Positions 16,978 through 26,488 of a stretch of 56,635 nt of DNA are shown one piece after another. The notes beneath the pieces were generated by a model. It worked only from the letters and a program-made list of their open reading frames with translations, made no database searches and was not told the origin of the DNA. The first letter of the stretch is position 1; every line of letters starts with the position of its first letter. Made by a program: the position numbers and the translations under genes. The stretch is taken from contig CAZBBS010000010.1 of assembly GCA_964490145.1 (NCBI GenBank), positions 1-56,635 on the forward strand. Reading direction: 5' to 3'. The stretch is from Eutrophocola sp964490145 (lineage in GTDB: Bacteria; Pseudomonadota; Gammaproteobacteria; Pseudomonadales; Pseudohongiellaceae).

Positions 16978-18263
16978 ATCAACTCCAGTACAGCTGTAAC
17001 GGTGAAAAAGGACCCGGTAACCAGTAGTACATGAACGTTCCCTGCCCCGTTTTGGATGGATTCCATGAATTGATCGGCTGCTACATAAGCTTCGGCTATT
17101 GTGTTGAAGCAGTGGACATTATCCTGTCCCGACTCAAGGAGGAGATTATATAGTATTTTTCCCTCCAGTCCCCTTGCATCCTGTATACCGGCGACAAACC
17201 ATTCCGGTTCCAGCTGCCCGAGTATTTGCAGGACTTCCTGGTAATTTTTATCAGCAAGCATGGCCAGAAGGATCACCGGGCGACATTCCGGATAGCGTTC
17301 TCTGACCATCTGTACCAGTCTGCGGGCGGCATGGGGATTGTGGGCCACATCAAGCACAGTGGGATAGCGCCCCTCTACAAGCTGGAAACGCCCAGTCATC
17401 CGGGTGTTCGCCAGTCCAGCCCTGATATGCGCGAGGCTGATATCCGGTGTCAGTGCGTTTATAGCCATCAGTACTGTACTGCAGTTATCCAGTGGGAAAT
17501 CATTGACAGGCAAGTCCGGGATTTCAAGTTGCTCTCCGTTGAGGCCGGTCCCGGTCCATGTCCAGCTGTCAGGTGCAACCTGCCTGGCACTAAAAGCCTG
17601 TCCATTGGCCATGATGGTAGCCCCTATGGCCAGAGCATGTTGAATGACCGAATCCGGAGGGTTTGTCTCACCGATAAGCGCAGGTCGGGATGCCCGGAAA
17701 ATACCTGCTTTTTCGAAACCAATGGCTTCCCGGGTATCACCCAGCCAATCGGTATGATCCAGATCCACATTGGTGACTATGGCCAGGTCAGGATCGACAA
17801 TATTGACGGCGTCCAGCCGTCCGCCAAGCCCCACTTCAAGGATGACGAAATCCGGTTTAAGGTTGGCAAACAACTGCAGGGCTGCCAGTGTCCCGAATTC
17901 AAAATATGTGAGCGGAATTTGTCCTCTGGCCTTCTCCACATCAGCAAAAGAGGCACATAACTCCTCATCCGTTGCCAGGCGCTTGCCCAGACGTACGCGT
18001 TCGTTATAAACCAGCAAATGGGGAGAGGTGTAACAGGCTGTGGTATAGCCGGCATTTTCGAGGATTGCCGAAAGCATGGTGACCGTGGAGCCCTTGCCAT
18101 TGGTGCCGCCAACGGTGATGACCCGGGAGTCCGGGAAGCTGATATCAAGCCTGGACGCCACATCAGCAATACGATCAAGCCCCAGCTCGATGTTGCTCGG
18201 ATGACACTGCTCCAGGTACTCAAGCCATTGTTCGAGGTTCAAGCAATACTCCCGATTTTGCAT
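16974..18263 (-). CDS. folC: Bifunctional folylpolyglutamate synthase / dihydrofolate synthase
   Basis: Adds glutamate to dihydropteroate and then further glutamates to tetrahydrofolate. From the ATG at 18263 the protein is 429 residues (E. coli FolC is 422). The frame is open further upstream, but that part lies inside accD. It shows the ATP loop TVGGTNGKGSTVTMLSAIL, the SPHLLVYNERVRL segment, and YFEFGTLAALQLF. In the Mur-ligase-like C-terminal domain, LDVAHNPHAARRLVQ is clear. The gene lies 16 bases after accD, the usual accD-folC-dedD order, and overlaps the SPOR gene start. Confidence 0.95.
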   Translation of the reverse strand: MQNREYCLNLEQWLEYLEQCHPSNIELGLDRIADVASRLDISFPDSRVITVGGTNGKGSTVTMLSAILENAGYTTACYTSPHLLVYNERVRLGKRLATDEELCASFADVEKARGQIPLTYFEFGTLAALQLFANLKPDFVILEVGLGGRLDAVNIVDPDLAIVTNVDLDHTDWLGDTREAIGFEKAGIFRASRPALIGETNPPDSVIQHALAIGATIMANGQAFSARQVAPDSWTWTGTGLNGEQLEIPDLPVNDFPLDNCSTVLMAINALTPDISLAHIRAGLANTRMTGRFQLVEGRYPTVLDVAHNPHAARRLVQMVRERYPECRPVILLAMLADKNYQEVLQILGQLEPEWFVAGIQDARGLEGKILYNLLLESGQDNVHCFNTIAEAYVAADQFMESIQNGAGNVHVLLVTGSFFTVTAVLELI

Positions 18264-18279
18264 AACCCGCTGAAAGGCG

Positions 18280-19167
18280 TCAGGGATGCTCCAGCCCTGC
18301 AGAAGCTGCAGCATGACGATACATCAATTTTCCGATCAGGGAAGCAATACGTTCCCGCAAATGCTTGCGGTGAATGATCATATCGATGGCGCCATGCTCC
18401 AACAGGAATTCGCTACGCTGGAAACCTTCCGGCAGTTTTTCCCGTACCGTCTGCTTGATCACATCCTGGCCGGCAAAACCGATGAAGGCATTGGGTTCAG
18501 CTATGTTGACGTCTCCCAGCATGGCCAGACTGGCAGATACTCCACCGTAAACCGGGTCGACAAGGACAGAAATATATAACAGGCCCTGCTGCTTCATTTT
18601 CTCCAGTGCGGCAGAGGTTTTGGCCATCTGCATGAGAGATATCAAGGCTTCCTGCATGCGGGCTCCACCACTGGTGGCAAAGCATACAAGGGGCAGTTTT
18701 TCCTCCAGGCAACGATTAACAGCGCGAGTGAACTTTTCTCCCACAACCGCCCCCATTGAGCCGCCGATAAAGCCGAATTCAAACGCTGCAGCTACCACCC
18801 GCTGACCGGCAACCGTGCCCTGCATGACGACCATGGCGTCTTTTTCACCCGTAGCCTTGGTAGCTGCCGCCAGACGATCACGGTATTTTTTCAGGTCGCG
18901 GAATTTCAGAACATCCTGTGGCTTGATGTCGGCACCGATCTCCTGCCGATTTTCATGATCCAGAAAAATATCCAGGCGGCGGCGTGCTGAAATGCGCAAA
19001 TGATGATCGCATTTCGGACAGACATCCAGGTTTTCCAGCAGGCTGTCCCGATATAACACCGCATCACAACGTGGGCACTTCTTCCAGAGACCTTCCGGTA
19101 TGCTTCGACTTTTCCCGGCATCATTACCGCGGCCTACGGAAGGGAGTATTTTGTTTATCCAGCTCAT
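18280..19167 (-). CDS. accD: Acetyl-CoA carboxylase carboxyltransferase subunit beta
   Basis: Beta subunit of the carboxyltransferase that makes malonyl-CoA for fatty acid synthesis, working with AccA. The 295-residue protein carries the N-terminal four-cysteine zinc ribbon (Cys31, Cys34, Cys50, Cys53). The carboxyltransferase core is then recognisable in GFIGGSMGAVVGEKF and FATSGGARMQEALISLMQMA. Length matches E. coli AccD (304). It follows trpA by 42 bases and precedes folC. Confidence 0.97.
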   Translation of the reverse strand: MSWINKILPSVGRGNDAGKSRSIPEGLWKKCPRCDAVLYRDSLLENLDVCPKCDHHLRISARRRLDIFLDHENRQEIGADIKPQDVLKFRDLKKYRDRLAAATKATGEKDAMVVMQGTVAGQRVVAAAFEFGFIGGSMGAVVGEKFTRAVNRCLEEKLPLVCFATSGGARMQEALISLMQMAKTSAALEKMKQQGLLYISVLVDPVYGGVSASLAMLGDVNIAEPNAFIGFAGQDVIKQTVREKLPEGFQRSEFLLEHGAIDMIIHRKHLRERIASLIGKLMYRHAAASAGLEHP

Positions 19168-19209
19168 GGTATCAGTTGTCAGTCCCGCGGGTTTCTAGTC
19201 AAATTCTGA

Positions 19210-20022
19210 TCAGGCATCCATCGCATCGCGCATCTGGCGAATGATGCCGATATGCGCCTGCAATTCTTCAGGGCTATACTGCCTGCCCTTTTCCAGTTCT
19301 GCAATTTTGCTGACCAGTGCACTGCCAACCACGACAGCATCGGCCAGTTCACTGATCTGACGAGCGGTGTCTACATCCTTGATGCCGAATCCTACACCTA
19401 CTGGCAACGTGGTATTGGCCCGCAGGCGAGCCAGGTTCTCCCTGACCGAATCCATATCCATATGTCCTGCACCGGTCACTCCCTTGAGGGAAACGTAGTA
19501 GTAATAACCACTGCTCAGCGCACAGATGCGTTTTGCCCGCTCTTCAGATGTTGTCGGTGCCACAAGAAAAATACTGTCCATCGCCGTGGCATCGAGAATC
19601 ACTTTCAGGTCATGAGACTCTTCAGGAGGCATGTCGACGATCAGGACGCCGTCCACGCCTGCGGCGACAGATGCATCCACAAATTTCTGGTAACCCATGC
19701 ATTCAACCGGATTCAGGTAACCCATTAACACCACCGGTGTTTCCTGGTCAGTTTCCCGGAAACGGGCAACGGTGGCCAGCACATCCCGCAGACTGGTGTT
19801 ATTGGCCAGGGCACGTTCCACGGCACGCTGAATGACCGGGCCATCCGATGAGGGATCAGTGAAAGGAAAACCCAGTTCGATAATATCCGCTCCATTAACA
19901 ACCAGTGCCTGCATCAGTGCCAGAGTGAGATCAAGATCCGGATCACCGGCTGTCAGGTAGGGAATCAAGGCCTTGCGCCCTTCAGCCTTCAGCTTGTCAA
20001 AACATCCTGAAATTCTGCTCAT
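19210..20022 (-). CDS. trpA: Tryptophan synthase alpha chain
   Basis: Cleaves indole-3-glycerol phosphate to indole and glyceraldehyde-3-phosphate; indole is channelled to TrpB. The 270-residue TIM barrel carries the catalytic glutamate in IIELGFPFTDPSSDGPVIQ, followed by the catalytic aspartate (DGP). The phosphate-binding segment VGVGFGIKDVDTA is present. AGGA lies eight bases before the ATG. It follows trpB by 12 bases, so the chains are made from one message. Confidence 0.97.
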   Translation of the reverse strand: MSRISGCFDKLKAEGRKALIPYLTAGDPDLDLTLALMQALVVNGADIIELGFPFTDPSSDGPVIQRAVERALANNTSLRDVLATVARFRETDQETPVVLMGYLNPVECMGYQKFVDASVAAGVDGVLIVDMPPEESHDLKVILDATAMDSIFLVAPTTSEERAKRICALSSGYYYYVSLKGVTGAGHMDMDSVRENLARLRANTTLPVGVGFGIKDVDTARQISELADAVVVGSALVSKIAELEKGRQYSPEELQAHIGIIRQMRDAMDA

Positions 20023-20034
20023 TAGTGTTTCCTG

Positions 20035-21255
20035 TTAAACCTCTATGCCTTCAATCTCGGCGACAGTATGCATGTCTTTGTCACCACGCCCGGAAAGGTT
20101 CACTACAATGATGTGGTCTTTCGGCAATTTGCCGGCCTCTTTCATTACCCAGGCGATGGCATGACTGGATTCCAGTGCCGGTATGATGCCTTCCATACGG
20201 GTCAGGAAGCGGAACGCCTCAAGCGCTTCGTCATCGGTGACAGCGGTATAGGATGCCCTGTTATTATCCTTGAGCCAGGAATGTTCCGGTCCTACCCCAG
20301 GATAATCCAGGCCGGCAGAAATGGAATGGGTATCCAGTATCTGGCCATTCTCGTCATTCATGAGGTAGGTGCGGTTGCCATGCAGCACGCCTGGCTGACC
20401 AGTGCTCAGGGGAGCCGCGTGCCTGCCTGTGGGCAGTCCCAGGCCTCCGGCCTCAACACCTACCATGGCTACGCTTTCATCCTGGATAAAAGGATAAAAC
20501 AGACCAATGGCATTTGACCCACCACCCACACAGGCCACCAGGGTATCAGGCAGCCTGCCAGTCATCTCAAGACACTGTTCACGCGCTTCCCTGCCTATCA
20601 CGCTCTGGAAGTCCCGCACCAGCATTGGATAGGGATGGGGACCGGCAACTGTGCCGATGATGTAATAGGTATTATCCACGTTGGTGGCCCAGTCCCGCAG
20701 CGCCTCGTTCATCGCATCTTTAAGGGTCCGCGAACCGGAATCCACACCCACGACATTCGCCCCCAGCATTTTCATGCGATACACGTTGGCGGACTGACGC
20801 TTGATGTCTTCAGTGCCCATGTAGACATGACACTCCAGTCCCAGCCTGGCAGCCACAGTGGCAGACGCTACACCGTGTTGTCCTGCTCCTGTTTCAGCGA
20901 TGATCCGGGTCTTGCCCATGGCCTTGGCCAACAGGGCCTGGCCTATGGTGTTGTTTACCTTGTGGGCACCGGTATGGTTCAGGTCTTCACGCTTCAGGTA
21001 AACCTGGGCGCCGCCGAGGGCCTGAGTGACACGTTCGGCAAAATAGAGTGGTGATGGACGACCGACATAATGCTTGAGGTCATAATCAAACTCTGCCCAG
21101 AATGCCGGATCCTGTTTCAATTCAGCGTATTTACGGTTGAGTTCCTCCAGAGCAGGCATCAGGGTTTCCCCGACGAAAATACCGCCATAGGGACCAAAGT
21201 GGCCATGCTCATCAGGACCATTGAAATCAGATGTGCGTTGTTTGATGTCTGACAC
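20035..21255 (-). CDS. trpB: Tryptophan synthase beta chain
   Basis: PLP enzyme that condenses indole with serine to form tryptophan. The 406-residue protein shows the PLP lysine in HTGAHKVNN, the ammonium/serine site GAGQHGVASA, the phosphate loop GGGSNAIG, and SGRGDKDM near the end. The start is a GTG with AGAGG seven bases upstream. The trpF-trpB-trpA-accD order is common in many beta- and gammaproteobacteria, while Pseudomonas itself keeps trpBA elsewhere. Confidence 0.98.
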   Translation of the reverse strand: MSDIKQRTSDFNGPDEHGHFGPYGGIFVGETLMPALEELNRKYAELKQDPAFWAEFDYDLKHYVGRPSPLYFAERVTQALGGAQVYLKREDLNHTGAHKVNNTIGQALLAKAMGKTRIIAETGAGQHGVASATVAARLGLECHVYMGTEDIKRQSANVYRMKMLGANVVGVDSGSRTLKDAMNEALRDWATNVDNTYYIIGTVAGPHPYPMLVRDFQSVIGREAREQCLEMTGRLPDTLVACVGGGSNAIGLFYPFIQDESVAMVGVEAGGLGLPTGRHAAPLSTGQPGVLHGNRTYLMNDENGQILDTHSISAGLDYPGVGPEHSWLKDNNRASYTAVTDDEALEAFRFLTRMEGIIPALESSHAIAWVMKEAGKLPKDHIIVVNLSGRGDKDMHTVAEIEGIEV

Positions 21256-21324
21256 GTCTTGCCTCTGTAGATTTACCTGATAAAAAATAAATAAAAAAGA
21301 TCTGCCGTTGCATCACCTTGCCCT

Positions 21325-21978
21325 TTAACGCGGCAAACCCGATGCCTTCTTCCGGCCAACAGCTTTTACAAAATCCTGCATCAGCGCATAAGACTTGATG
21401 CCCGGACGCTCCTCCACACCTGATGCCACATCCACAGCCCAGGGCCTTACCTGTTTTATGGCTTGCCTGACATTGTCAGGATTCAGTCCGCCGGCCAGGA
21501 CCAGATGCCGGTGAATCTCCAGACCTTCAAGCAGTGTCCAGTCAAATGTTTCGCCTGTCCCGCCTGCTTTGGTTGGGTGCCAGGTATCAACAAGGATGCC
21601 ATCGGCATCGGCAAATTCTGCCGCTTTTACAGGAAGATCCTCTGCCTGCTTGACACGCAGGGTTTTCCAGAAAGGCTTGCCGAAGGACTGGCAGAACGCC
21701 AGTGATTCACTGCCGTGAAACTGCAGGATATCCAGCGGCACATCATCCAGTATGTCTTCAATGAAGGCTGCCTGGGCATCCACGAACAAGCCTACCAGCA
21801 AGGCCTTGCCATGCACTTCAGCGGCGATCTCACGCGCCTGCTCCTGGCTGACAAATCGGGGACTGCCCGGGTAAAACAACATGCCAATGGCATCCACACC
21901 CAGACCAACAGCAGCCCGGGCATCTTCGGCCCTGGTGAAGCCGCACATTTTTATTTTTATGTCCGTATTTTCACTCAT
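21325..21978 (-). CDS. trpF: Phosphoribosylanthranilate isomerase
   Basis: Isomerises N-(5-phosphoribosyl)anthranilate in tryptophan synthesis. The 217-residue TIM barrel has the catalytic cysteine in IKMCGFTRAEDA, the catalytic aspartate in DGILVDTWHP, and phosphate-binding GGLNPDNV and DVASGVEERPGIK. The ATG at 21978 has AGGA eight bases upstream; the frame extends ten codons further but without family match. It stands alone as in Pseudomonas rather than fused to trpC as in enterics. Confidence 0.96.
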   Translation of the reverse strand: MSENTDIKIKMCGFTRAEDARAAVGLGVDAIGMLFYPGSPRFVSQEQAREIAAEVHGKALLVGLFVDAQAAFIEDILDDVPLDILQFHGSESLAFCQSFGKPFWKTLRVKQAEDLPVKAAEFADADGILVDTWHPTKAGGTGETFDWTLLEGLEIHRHLVLAGGLNPDNVRQAIKQVRPWAVDVASGVEERPGIKSYALMQDFVKAVGRKKASGLPR

Positions 21979-22104
21979 AAGAGCATTCCTGCCAGGCTGT
22001 TTTTTCAATCCAACCTGACCACAATTCTGCTACCTGGGCGATGAACCTGCGAATTCCGGAGGGATAGTGATACCCGTTTCCCGGCGATGATGTGTCAGCG
22101 CGCA

Positions 22105-22113
22105 ATTCTATCA
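22105..22113 (-). promoter_or_regulatory. Possible extended -10 promoter of trpFBA
   Basis: On the minus strand TGA-TAGAAT forms an extended -10 in the 183-base gap between truA and trpF. No good -35 box is seen. It would give a leader of about 120 bases before the trpF ATG. No attenuator-like Trp-codon leader peptide was found in that gap. Confidence 0.4.
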
Positions 22114-22161
22114 AAAGCTGGCCCGTTCGCCTATATCCGCCTTTATCCAGGGACCGGTAAT

Positions 22162-22986
22162 TTACAGGCCAAAGGGGGGATAAACCGGGTCTACCGGCAC
22201 CAGGAATTCTTCAGGATAGCGAACTGACACCAGGTACAGACCATGCGGAGGTGCTGTCACACCTCCTTGAGTACGGTCCCGAAGGTCGAGCAGATCACCT
22301 GCCCATGTTGCAGGCTTGCGCCCTTCCCCAATATCAATAAGAACACCGGCAATATTGCGCACCATGTGAAGTAGAAACGCATTGGCCTGGATATCAATAC
22401 AGACAAAGTCTTTCCGGCGGTTCACCCGGATCTCTTCGACGAAACGCATTGGCGTTGAAGACTGACAGGCGGCCCCCCGATATGAGGAAAAGTCATTTTC
22501 GCCCAGCAAGGCCTGGGCAGCCTCGTGCATGGCATCAGCATTCAACGGAAAATGATGCCGGGTCACCAGTCCATTCAAAATGGCCGGTTTTAAGGGATTA
22601 TTGTAAATAACATAGCGATAACGACGGGCGGTTGCCGAAAAACGGGCATGAAAGTCATCGCTGGCCTGCCTTGCCCACCGTATGGATACCGTGTCCGGCA
22701 GCATGGAATTGGCCCCCATCAACCAGGCTTTTTCCGGTCTGGGATGCGGCGTTTCGAAATGAACAACCTGGGCCGTGGCATGCACTCCGGTATCCGTGCG
22801 CCCGGCACAGGCAAGAGAAACTGGGTGATCCGCAATGCCGGAGAGAACCTGTTCCAGGGTTTCCTGGACAGTGACCGCATTTGGGGATTTCTGGCTTTGC
22901 CAGCCATTGAAGCAACTGCCGTTGTATTCAATGCCAAGCGCGATACGCACAGGAGCAGCCCGGGGTTCGTCAGGTGGACCAGTCAC
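22162..22986 (-). CDS. truA: tRNA pseudouridine(38-40) synthase
   Basis: Makes pseudouridine at positions 38-40 in the anticodon arm of many tRNAs. The 274-residue protein holds the catalytic aspartate in AGRTDTGVHATAQV, the NSMLPDTVSIR segment, and FLLHMVRNIAGVLIDIGEG. The start is a GTG that directly abuts the fimV TAG stop, which suggests translational coupling. The first dozen residues are a variable extension. Confidence 0.96.
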   Translation of the reverse strand: MTGPPDEPRAAPVRIALGIEYNGSCFNGWQSQKSPNAVTVQETLEQVLSGIADHPVSLACAGRTDTGVHATAQVVHFETPHPRPEKAWLMGANSMLPDTVSIRWARQASDDFHARFSATARRYRYVIYNNPLKPAILNGLVTRHHFPLNADAMHEAAQALLGENDFSSYRGAACQSSTPMRFVEEIRVNRRKDFVCIDIQANAFLLHMVRNIAGVLIDIGEGRKPATWAGDLLDLRDRTQGGVTAPPHGLYLVSVRYPEEFLVPVDPVYPPFGL

Positions 22987-25900
22987 CTAGGACTGGCCCC
23001 ATTTCTCCAGCAGTTTTTGGGCTTCTGCAACCTGATCACCATTTCCTTCGGCAATCACTTCATTGAGAATTTCTCGCGCACCTTCCAGATCACCCATGGC
23101 TTCATAGGCAACGGCAAGATCAAGTTTGGTGGAGGATTCATCCCTGTCGCTGATCGGCTCATCGCCATCTTCATCTGACTCGAACAGGCTGTCATCGATT
23201 TCAATACTGCCCAGATCGAGATCATCATCCAGAGAAATTTCATCAGCCCCGATTTCCTCGGCTTCAGCATCAATTTCATCCAGCGCAGCTGCCAGGGGAT
23301 CCACTTCCTCACGGGTTGGTGTGGATGGGGTGGCTACTGCTGGTTCCGGCTCGTCATGCAGACCGATATCATCGATGACAAAAGCACCATCATCAGAGTC
23401 CTCGTCCTCAACTTCCGCATCTGCCGCCACCTCAACAGGCTCGGGCGAATCGAAAGTAAACGTTTCCAGATCGGCCTCTGTTTCCTCGGCGGCCCCGGAT
23501 TCAGGAGCACTTTCCTCAAAGGAAGAAATCGAGCTGACATCAAAATCAAAGGTTTCGACATCATCTTCCGCTTTTTCTTCGGCAACCTCAGCAGGCGCCT
23601 CAGGCGTGTCTGCCAGGTCGAAGTCAAACGATTCCATATCAGCACTGTCATCGTCGGACAAATCCGCGTCAGCAGTTTGTGCTGTACTGCTGTCATCTGA
23701 CGCATCCAGAGAGAAGTCGAAGGACTCAATATCAGCTCCATCTGAGTCACCAGCGACGTTTTCAGCGGCGGCAGCTTCAGCTGGTGTATCCAGATCGCCC
23801 AACTCAAAATCGAAGGTTTCGGTATCATCCGCTTCCACGGCTGTTTCAGCGACCTGTTCTTCAGCCCCTCCGGTTTCAGTTGAAACCGGTTCAGCATCTA
23901 CAACAATGGCTTCTGCTGTATCGTCTTCTGCGTCAGATTCTTCTGCGTTATCACCCAGTCCGGCAAAATCTCCAAAATCGAAATCATCTTCAGTTGCTTC
24001 ACTGCTTGCCACTTCGGATTCTTCAGCCCCGGCAATTTCATCCATATCGAAGACATCGGCATCCAGACTCTGCTCATTCGGGACTGCAACACTTTCCGTT
24101 GCCTCCTGGTCAGCTGAGTCTTCCTCGTCTTCAAAATCAAAATCGCCCAGGCTGACGTCTGCTTCTACAGCCTGTTCATCATCAGCCCCGGCAGGCTCAT
24201 CATCAATCAGGTCGTCAAGGTCGACGATGGTTTCTTCCAGTAGTTCTTCAGTATCCGCTTCATTTTCCAGCGATTCAGCGACAGCCTCGGATCCGGAGTC
24301 TAATGCTGATGTCTCCCAGTCGTCTTCCTCGCCTAATTCAGCAATCAGCTCCTCGTCGTCATTGTCGTCCTGATCATCCGCGAGCGCCTCAGCGTCATCA
24401 TCTTCAAAGCCGTCATCAATGAAGGCAAATTCCTCTTCATCTTCATCATCATGATCGCTTTCATCACTGCTCAGGCTTTCTTCGTCCTGGGCCAGGTCGT
24501 CTTCTTCATCAGCATCTACAGCATTTTCGATGTCGTCACCCAGGTCCTGATCCTCTGACACAGGGACTTGCGCCACTTCATCTGCATCGGCATCGGAACT
24601 GGAGCGGCCAAACAACCCTTTCAGTTTGCCCAGCAGTCCACCACCGGCATCTTCAACCGGCTGTTCTTCGACCACAATGGCGTCGGCCACTTCATCGTCG
24701 ACATCGTCACTTTTGGTAAACCTGGCCTTCAGGGCTGCCAGAAAGCCCAGGGAAGCCGCCTCGTCAGGTGTCGCCTGGACTTCCGGCGAATCTGCGAGTG
24801 CCGCCCCGCCTATTTCAAAGGCTTCCATTTCTTGCTGGGCAGCACGACCCCGCCAGACCAGGAATCCGACCACGAGCAGGATAAGGCCTACCAGTGACCC
24901 GAGCAGCACCATGGTATTTTCCAGCAAGGCACTGAATTTACCCAGAAGGGAGTTGTCAGCAGCTGGCGGCGGCTCAACCGGCGCCGGAGCCTGTTCCTGC
25001 TCCTGGCTGCCAGCCTGTGCTTCCGCTTCGGCCCGCTGCGCCAGGTCACTTTGCATTTGGGCCAGGCGTTCATCCTGCATGGCTATGATGTTCTGGAGTA
25101 TCTCTATCTGTTCTTCCAGCTCAGCATAACGGGCTCTGAGCTCCTGATTTTCGAGCCTGGCCCTGTCGAGATTTTCCTCGCTGATTGCCAGTTGATTTTC
25201 CAGTGCGGCGATAGTGGATGCCAGATCGTTGTCACCATCCAGCGATTCGGTGCCGGCATCCCCGCTAAGGATTGTCAGCTCATCAGTCCCCTGCTGGTCC
25301 GCCCCCGTATTGTCGGTGTTGAATACCAGAGGCTGGCTGGTCGAGGCCTGGTTTTGCAGGGCGATCTGCCTGACCGCCTGCGCCTGATCGATACTGCGGA
25401 TGTCCTCTACAGCCGGGATGCGTAAAATCTGGCCGACACGAATCAGATTGATATTGTCATTGGTAAAGGCCTCTGGATTGGCCCGTTGTATGGCCAGCAT
25501 GGTTTGCTCAACCGTGACCGAAGTGTCTGGCCGGTTTGCTGCCGCAATGCCGTACAAGGTATCGCCCGCTTCAACGGTGACATCTTCCGGAGCATCCGGC
25601 GCTGAAACAGGCTCTTCATCGGACTCTTCAAAGGCCACTACCGACTCGGCAACGGGTTCTGGCTCAGTAATGTCAGGCTGGGCGGCGGGAGCAGGTTCTT
25701 CAGCAACCTCAGGCGCTTCTTCTACCGCCTCTTCCTCTCCCATTTCTTCCGCTACCGCCTCTTCCTCAACGGCAACGTCCTCGGCGACATCCTCAATGAT
25801 GTTTTCATCGATGGTTTCCTGCGCTCCGGCGTCCTCCCCGGCAGATTCCACCACTGTTGAAACAGCAGGCTCTTCCTGTGCAGGAGGCTCCAGCGTGGCA

Positions 25901-26412
25901 AAGGTCTGAGGCTCAGGAGCAGGTGTCGGTACTGGTGCAGGGTCTCTGGCAGGAGCGGGTGTCTCCGGCACATTGACCGGGGTAGTCTGGGGTTGATCGC
26001 TGATAAAGACGGGCAGATCGATCAGCGCGGTGTAATCCCGCATCAGGCGACCATTGGGCCACCTGACGCTGATCACCATATTCAGGAAGGGTTCGACAAC
26101 CGGCTCTGCACTGGTAATGTGCAAAATACCGCGCTCACGATCGAGCACTTCCACATCCAGGATAACATTGTCGATCAGGCCTACACGGTCAATCCCTGCC
26201 CGTTCAAAATCCTCAAGACCGCCCATGGCTGTGAGAATCTGGTTTTCGCTCAGGCCATCCAGCCCCAGCATCTGTATCGTTGCATCCAGAGGCTCATTAA
26301 GGCTGGAATTGACGGTCAAATCCCCCAACCCCAACGCAAACAGGTTGCCGGAATGGATACATCCGGCAACCAGGCCAATTGCGGCAGCAAGCTTTCTACA
26401 TCTGGCCAGCAT
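22987..26412 (-). CDS. fimV: FimV/HubP-type polar hub protein with LysM domain
   Basis: A 1141-residue inner-membrane peptidoglycan-binding hub, known in Pseudomonas and Vibrio relatives to organise type IV pili, twitching and polar proteins. In order: signal peptide (about 1-28); FimV N-domain LGLGDLTVNSSLNEPLDATI; Pro/Glu linker; LysM domain at about 274-334 (AGDTLYGIAAANRPD); coiled coil near 394-464; membrane helix near 500-520. Then comes a very acidic cytoplasmic region of about 570 residues with recurring (E/D)(S/T)FDF motifs. The last 45 residues are the FimV C-terminal TPR-like domain (LDLAVAYEAMGDLEGAREIL). The ATG at 26412 has AGGGTGG upstream and gives a proper signal peptide. It overlaps nothing but directly abuts truA. 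Confidence 0.95.
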   Translation of the reverse strand: MLARCRKLAAAIGLVAGCIHSGNLFALGLGDLTVNSSLNEPLDATIQMLGLDGLSENQILTAMGGLEDFERAGIDRVGLIDNVILDVEVLDRERGILHITSAEPVVEPFLNMVISVRWPNGRLMRDYTALIDLPVFISDQPQTTPVNVPETPAPARDPAPVPTPAPEPQTFATLEPPAQEEPAVSTVVESAGEDAGAQETIDENIIEDVAEDVAVEEEAVAEEMGEEEAVEEAPEVAEEPAPAAQPDITEPEPVAESVVAFEESDEEPVSAPDAPEDVTVEAGDTLYGIAAANRPDTSVTVEQTMLAIQRANPEAFTNDNINLIRVGQILRIPAVEDIRSIDQAQAVRQIALQNQASTSQPLVFNTDNTGADQQGTDELTILSGDAGTESLDGDNDLASTIAALENQLAISEENLDRARLENQELRARYAELEEQIEILQNIIAMQDERLAQMQSDLAQRAEAEAQAGSQEQEQAPAPVEPPPAADNSLLGKFSALLENTMVLLGSLVGLILLVVGFLVWRGRAAQQEMEAFEIGGAALADSPEVQATPDEAASLGFLAALKARFTKSDDVDDEVADAIVVEEQPVEDAGGGLLGKLKGLFGRSSSDADADEVAQVPVSEDQDLGDDIENAVDADEEDDLAQDEESLSSDESDHDDEDEEEFAFIDDGFEDDDAEALADDQDDNDDEELIAELGEEDDWETSALDSGSEAVAESLENEADTEELLEETIVDLDDLIDDEPAGADDEQAVEADVSLGDFDFEDEEDSADQEATESVAVPNEQSLDADVFDMDEIAGAEESEVASSEATEDDFDFGDFAGLGDNAEESDAEDDTAEAIVVDAEPVSTETGGAEEQVAETAVEADDTETFDFELGDLDTPAEAAAAENVAGDSDGADIESFDFSLDASDDSSTAQTADADLSDDDSADMESFDFDLADTPEAPAEVAEEKAEDDVETFDFDVSSISSFEESAPESGAAEETEADLETFTFDSPEPVEVAADAEVEDEDSDDGAFVIDDIGLHDEPEPAVATPSTPTREEVDPLAAALDEIDAEAEEIGADEISLDDDLDLGSIEIDDSLFESDEDGDEPISDRDESSTKLDLAVAYEAMGDLEGAREILNEVIAEGNGDQVAEAQKLLEKWGQS

Positions 26413-26441
26413 AAACCACCCTGTCAGTTGTACTTTGGACC

Positions 26442-26458
26442 TTCTGTAAATTACAGAA
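26442..26458. promoter_or_regulatory. Perfect 17-bp palindrome upstream of fimV
   Basis: TTCTGTAA-A-TTACAGAA is a perfect inverted repeat 30-46 bases before the fimV start codon, in the 76-base gap after asd. It could be an operator or form a leader hairpin. It resembles LexA boxes only in part: the spacing between CTGT and ACAG is five, not eight. Confidence 0.4.
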
Positions 26459-26488
26459 ACTTTTTTAAGAAACTGCCGCAAGTATTCA

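Noticed and set aside
22009..22161. Trp attenuator upstream of trpF
   Set aside because: No leader peptide with tandem Trp codons and no terminator/antiterminator pair could be found.
23126..24373. 415-codon plus-strand open frame, Ser-rich, inside fimV
   Set aside because: It is the antisense of the acidic fimV tail; Asp/Glu-rich codons read backwards give Ser-rich open frames. No start signal or family match.
26442..26458. LexA box before fimV
   Set aside because: CTGT and ACAG are separated by five bases rather than the eight of the gammaproteobacterial LexA box.
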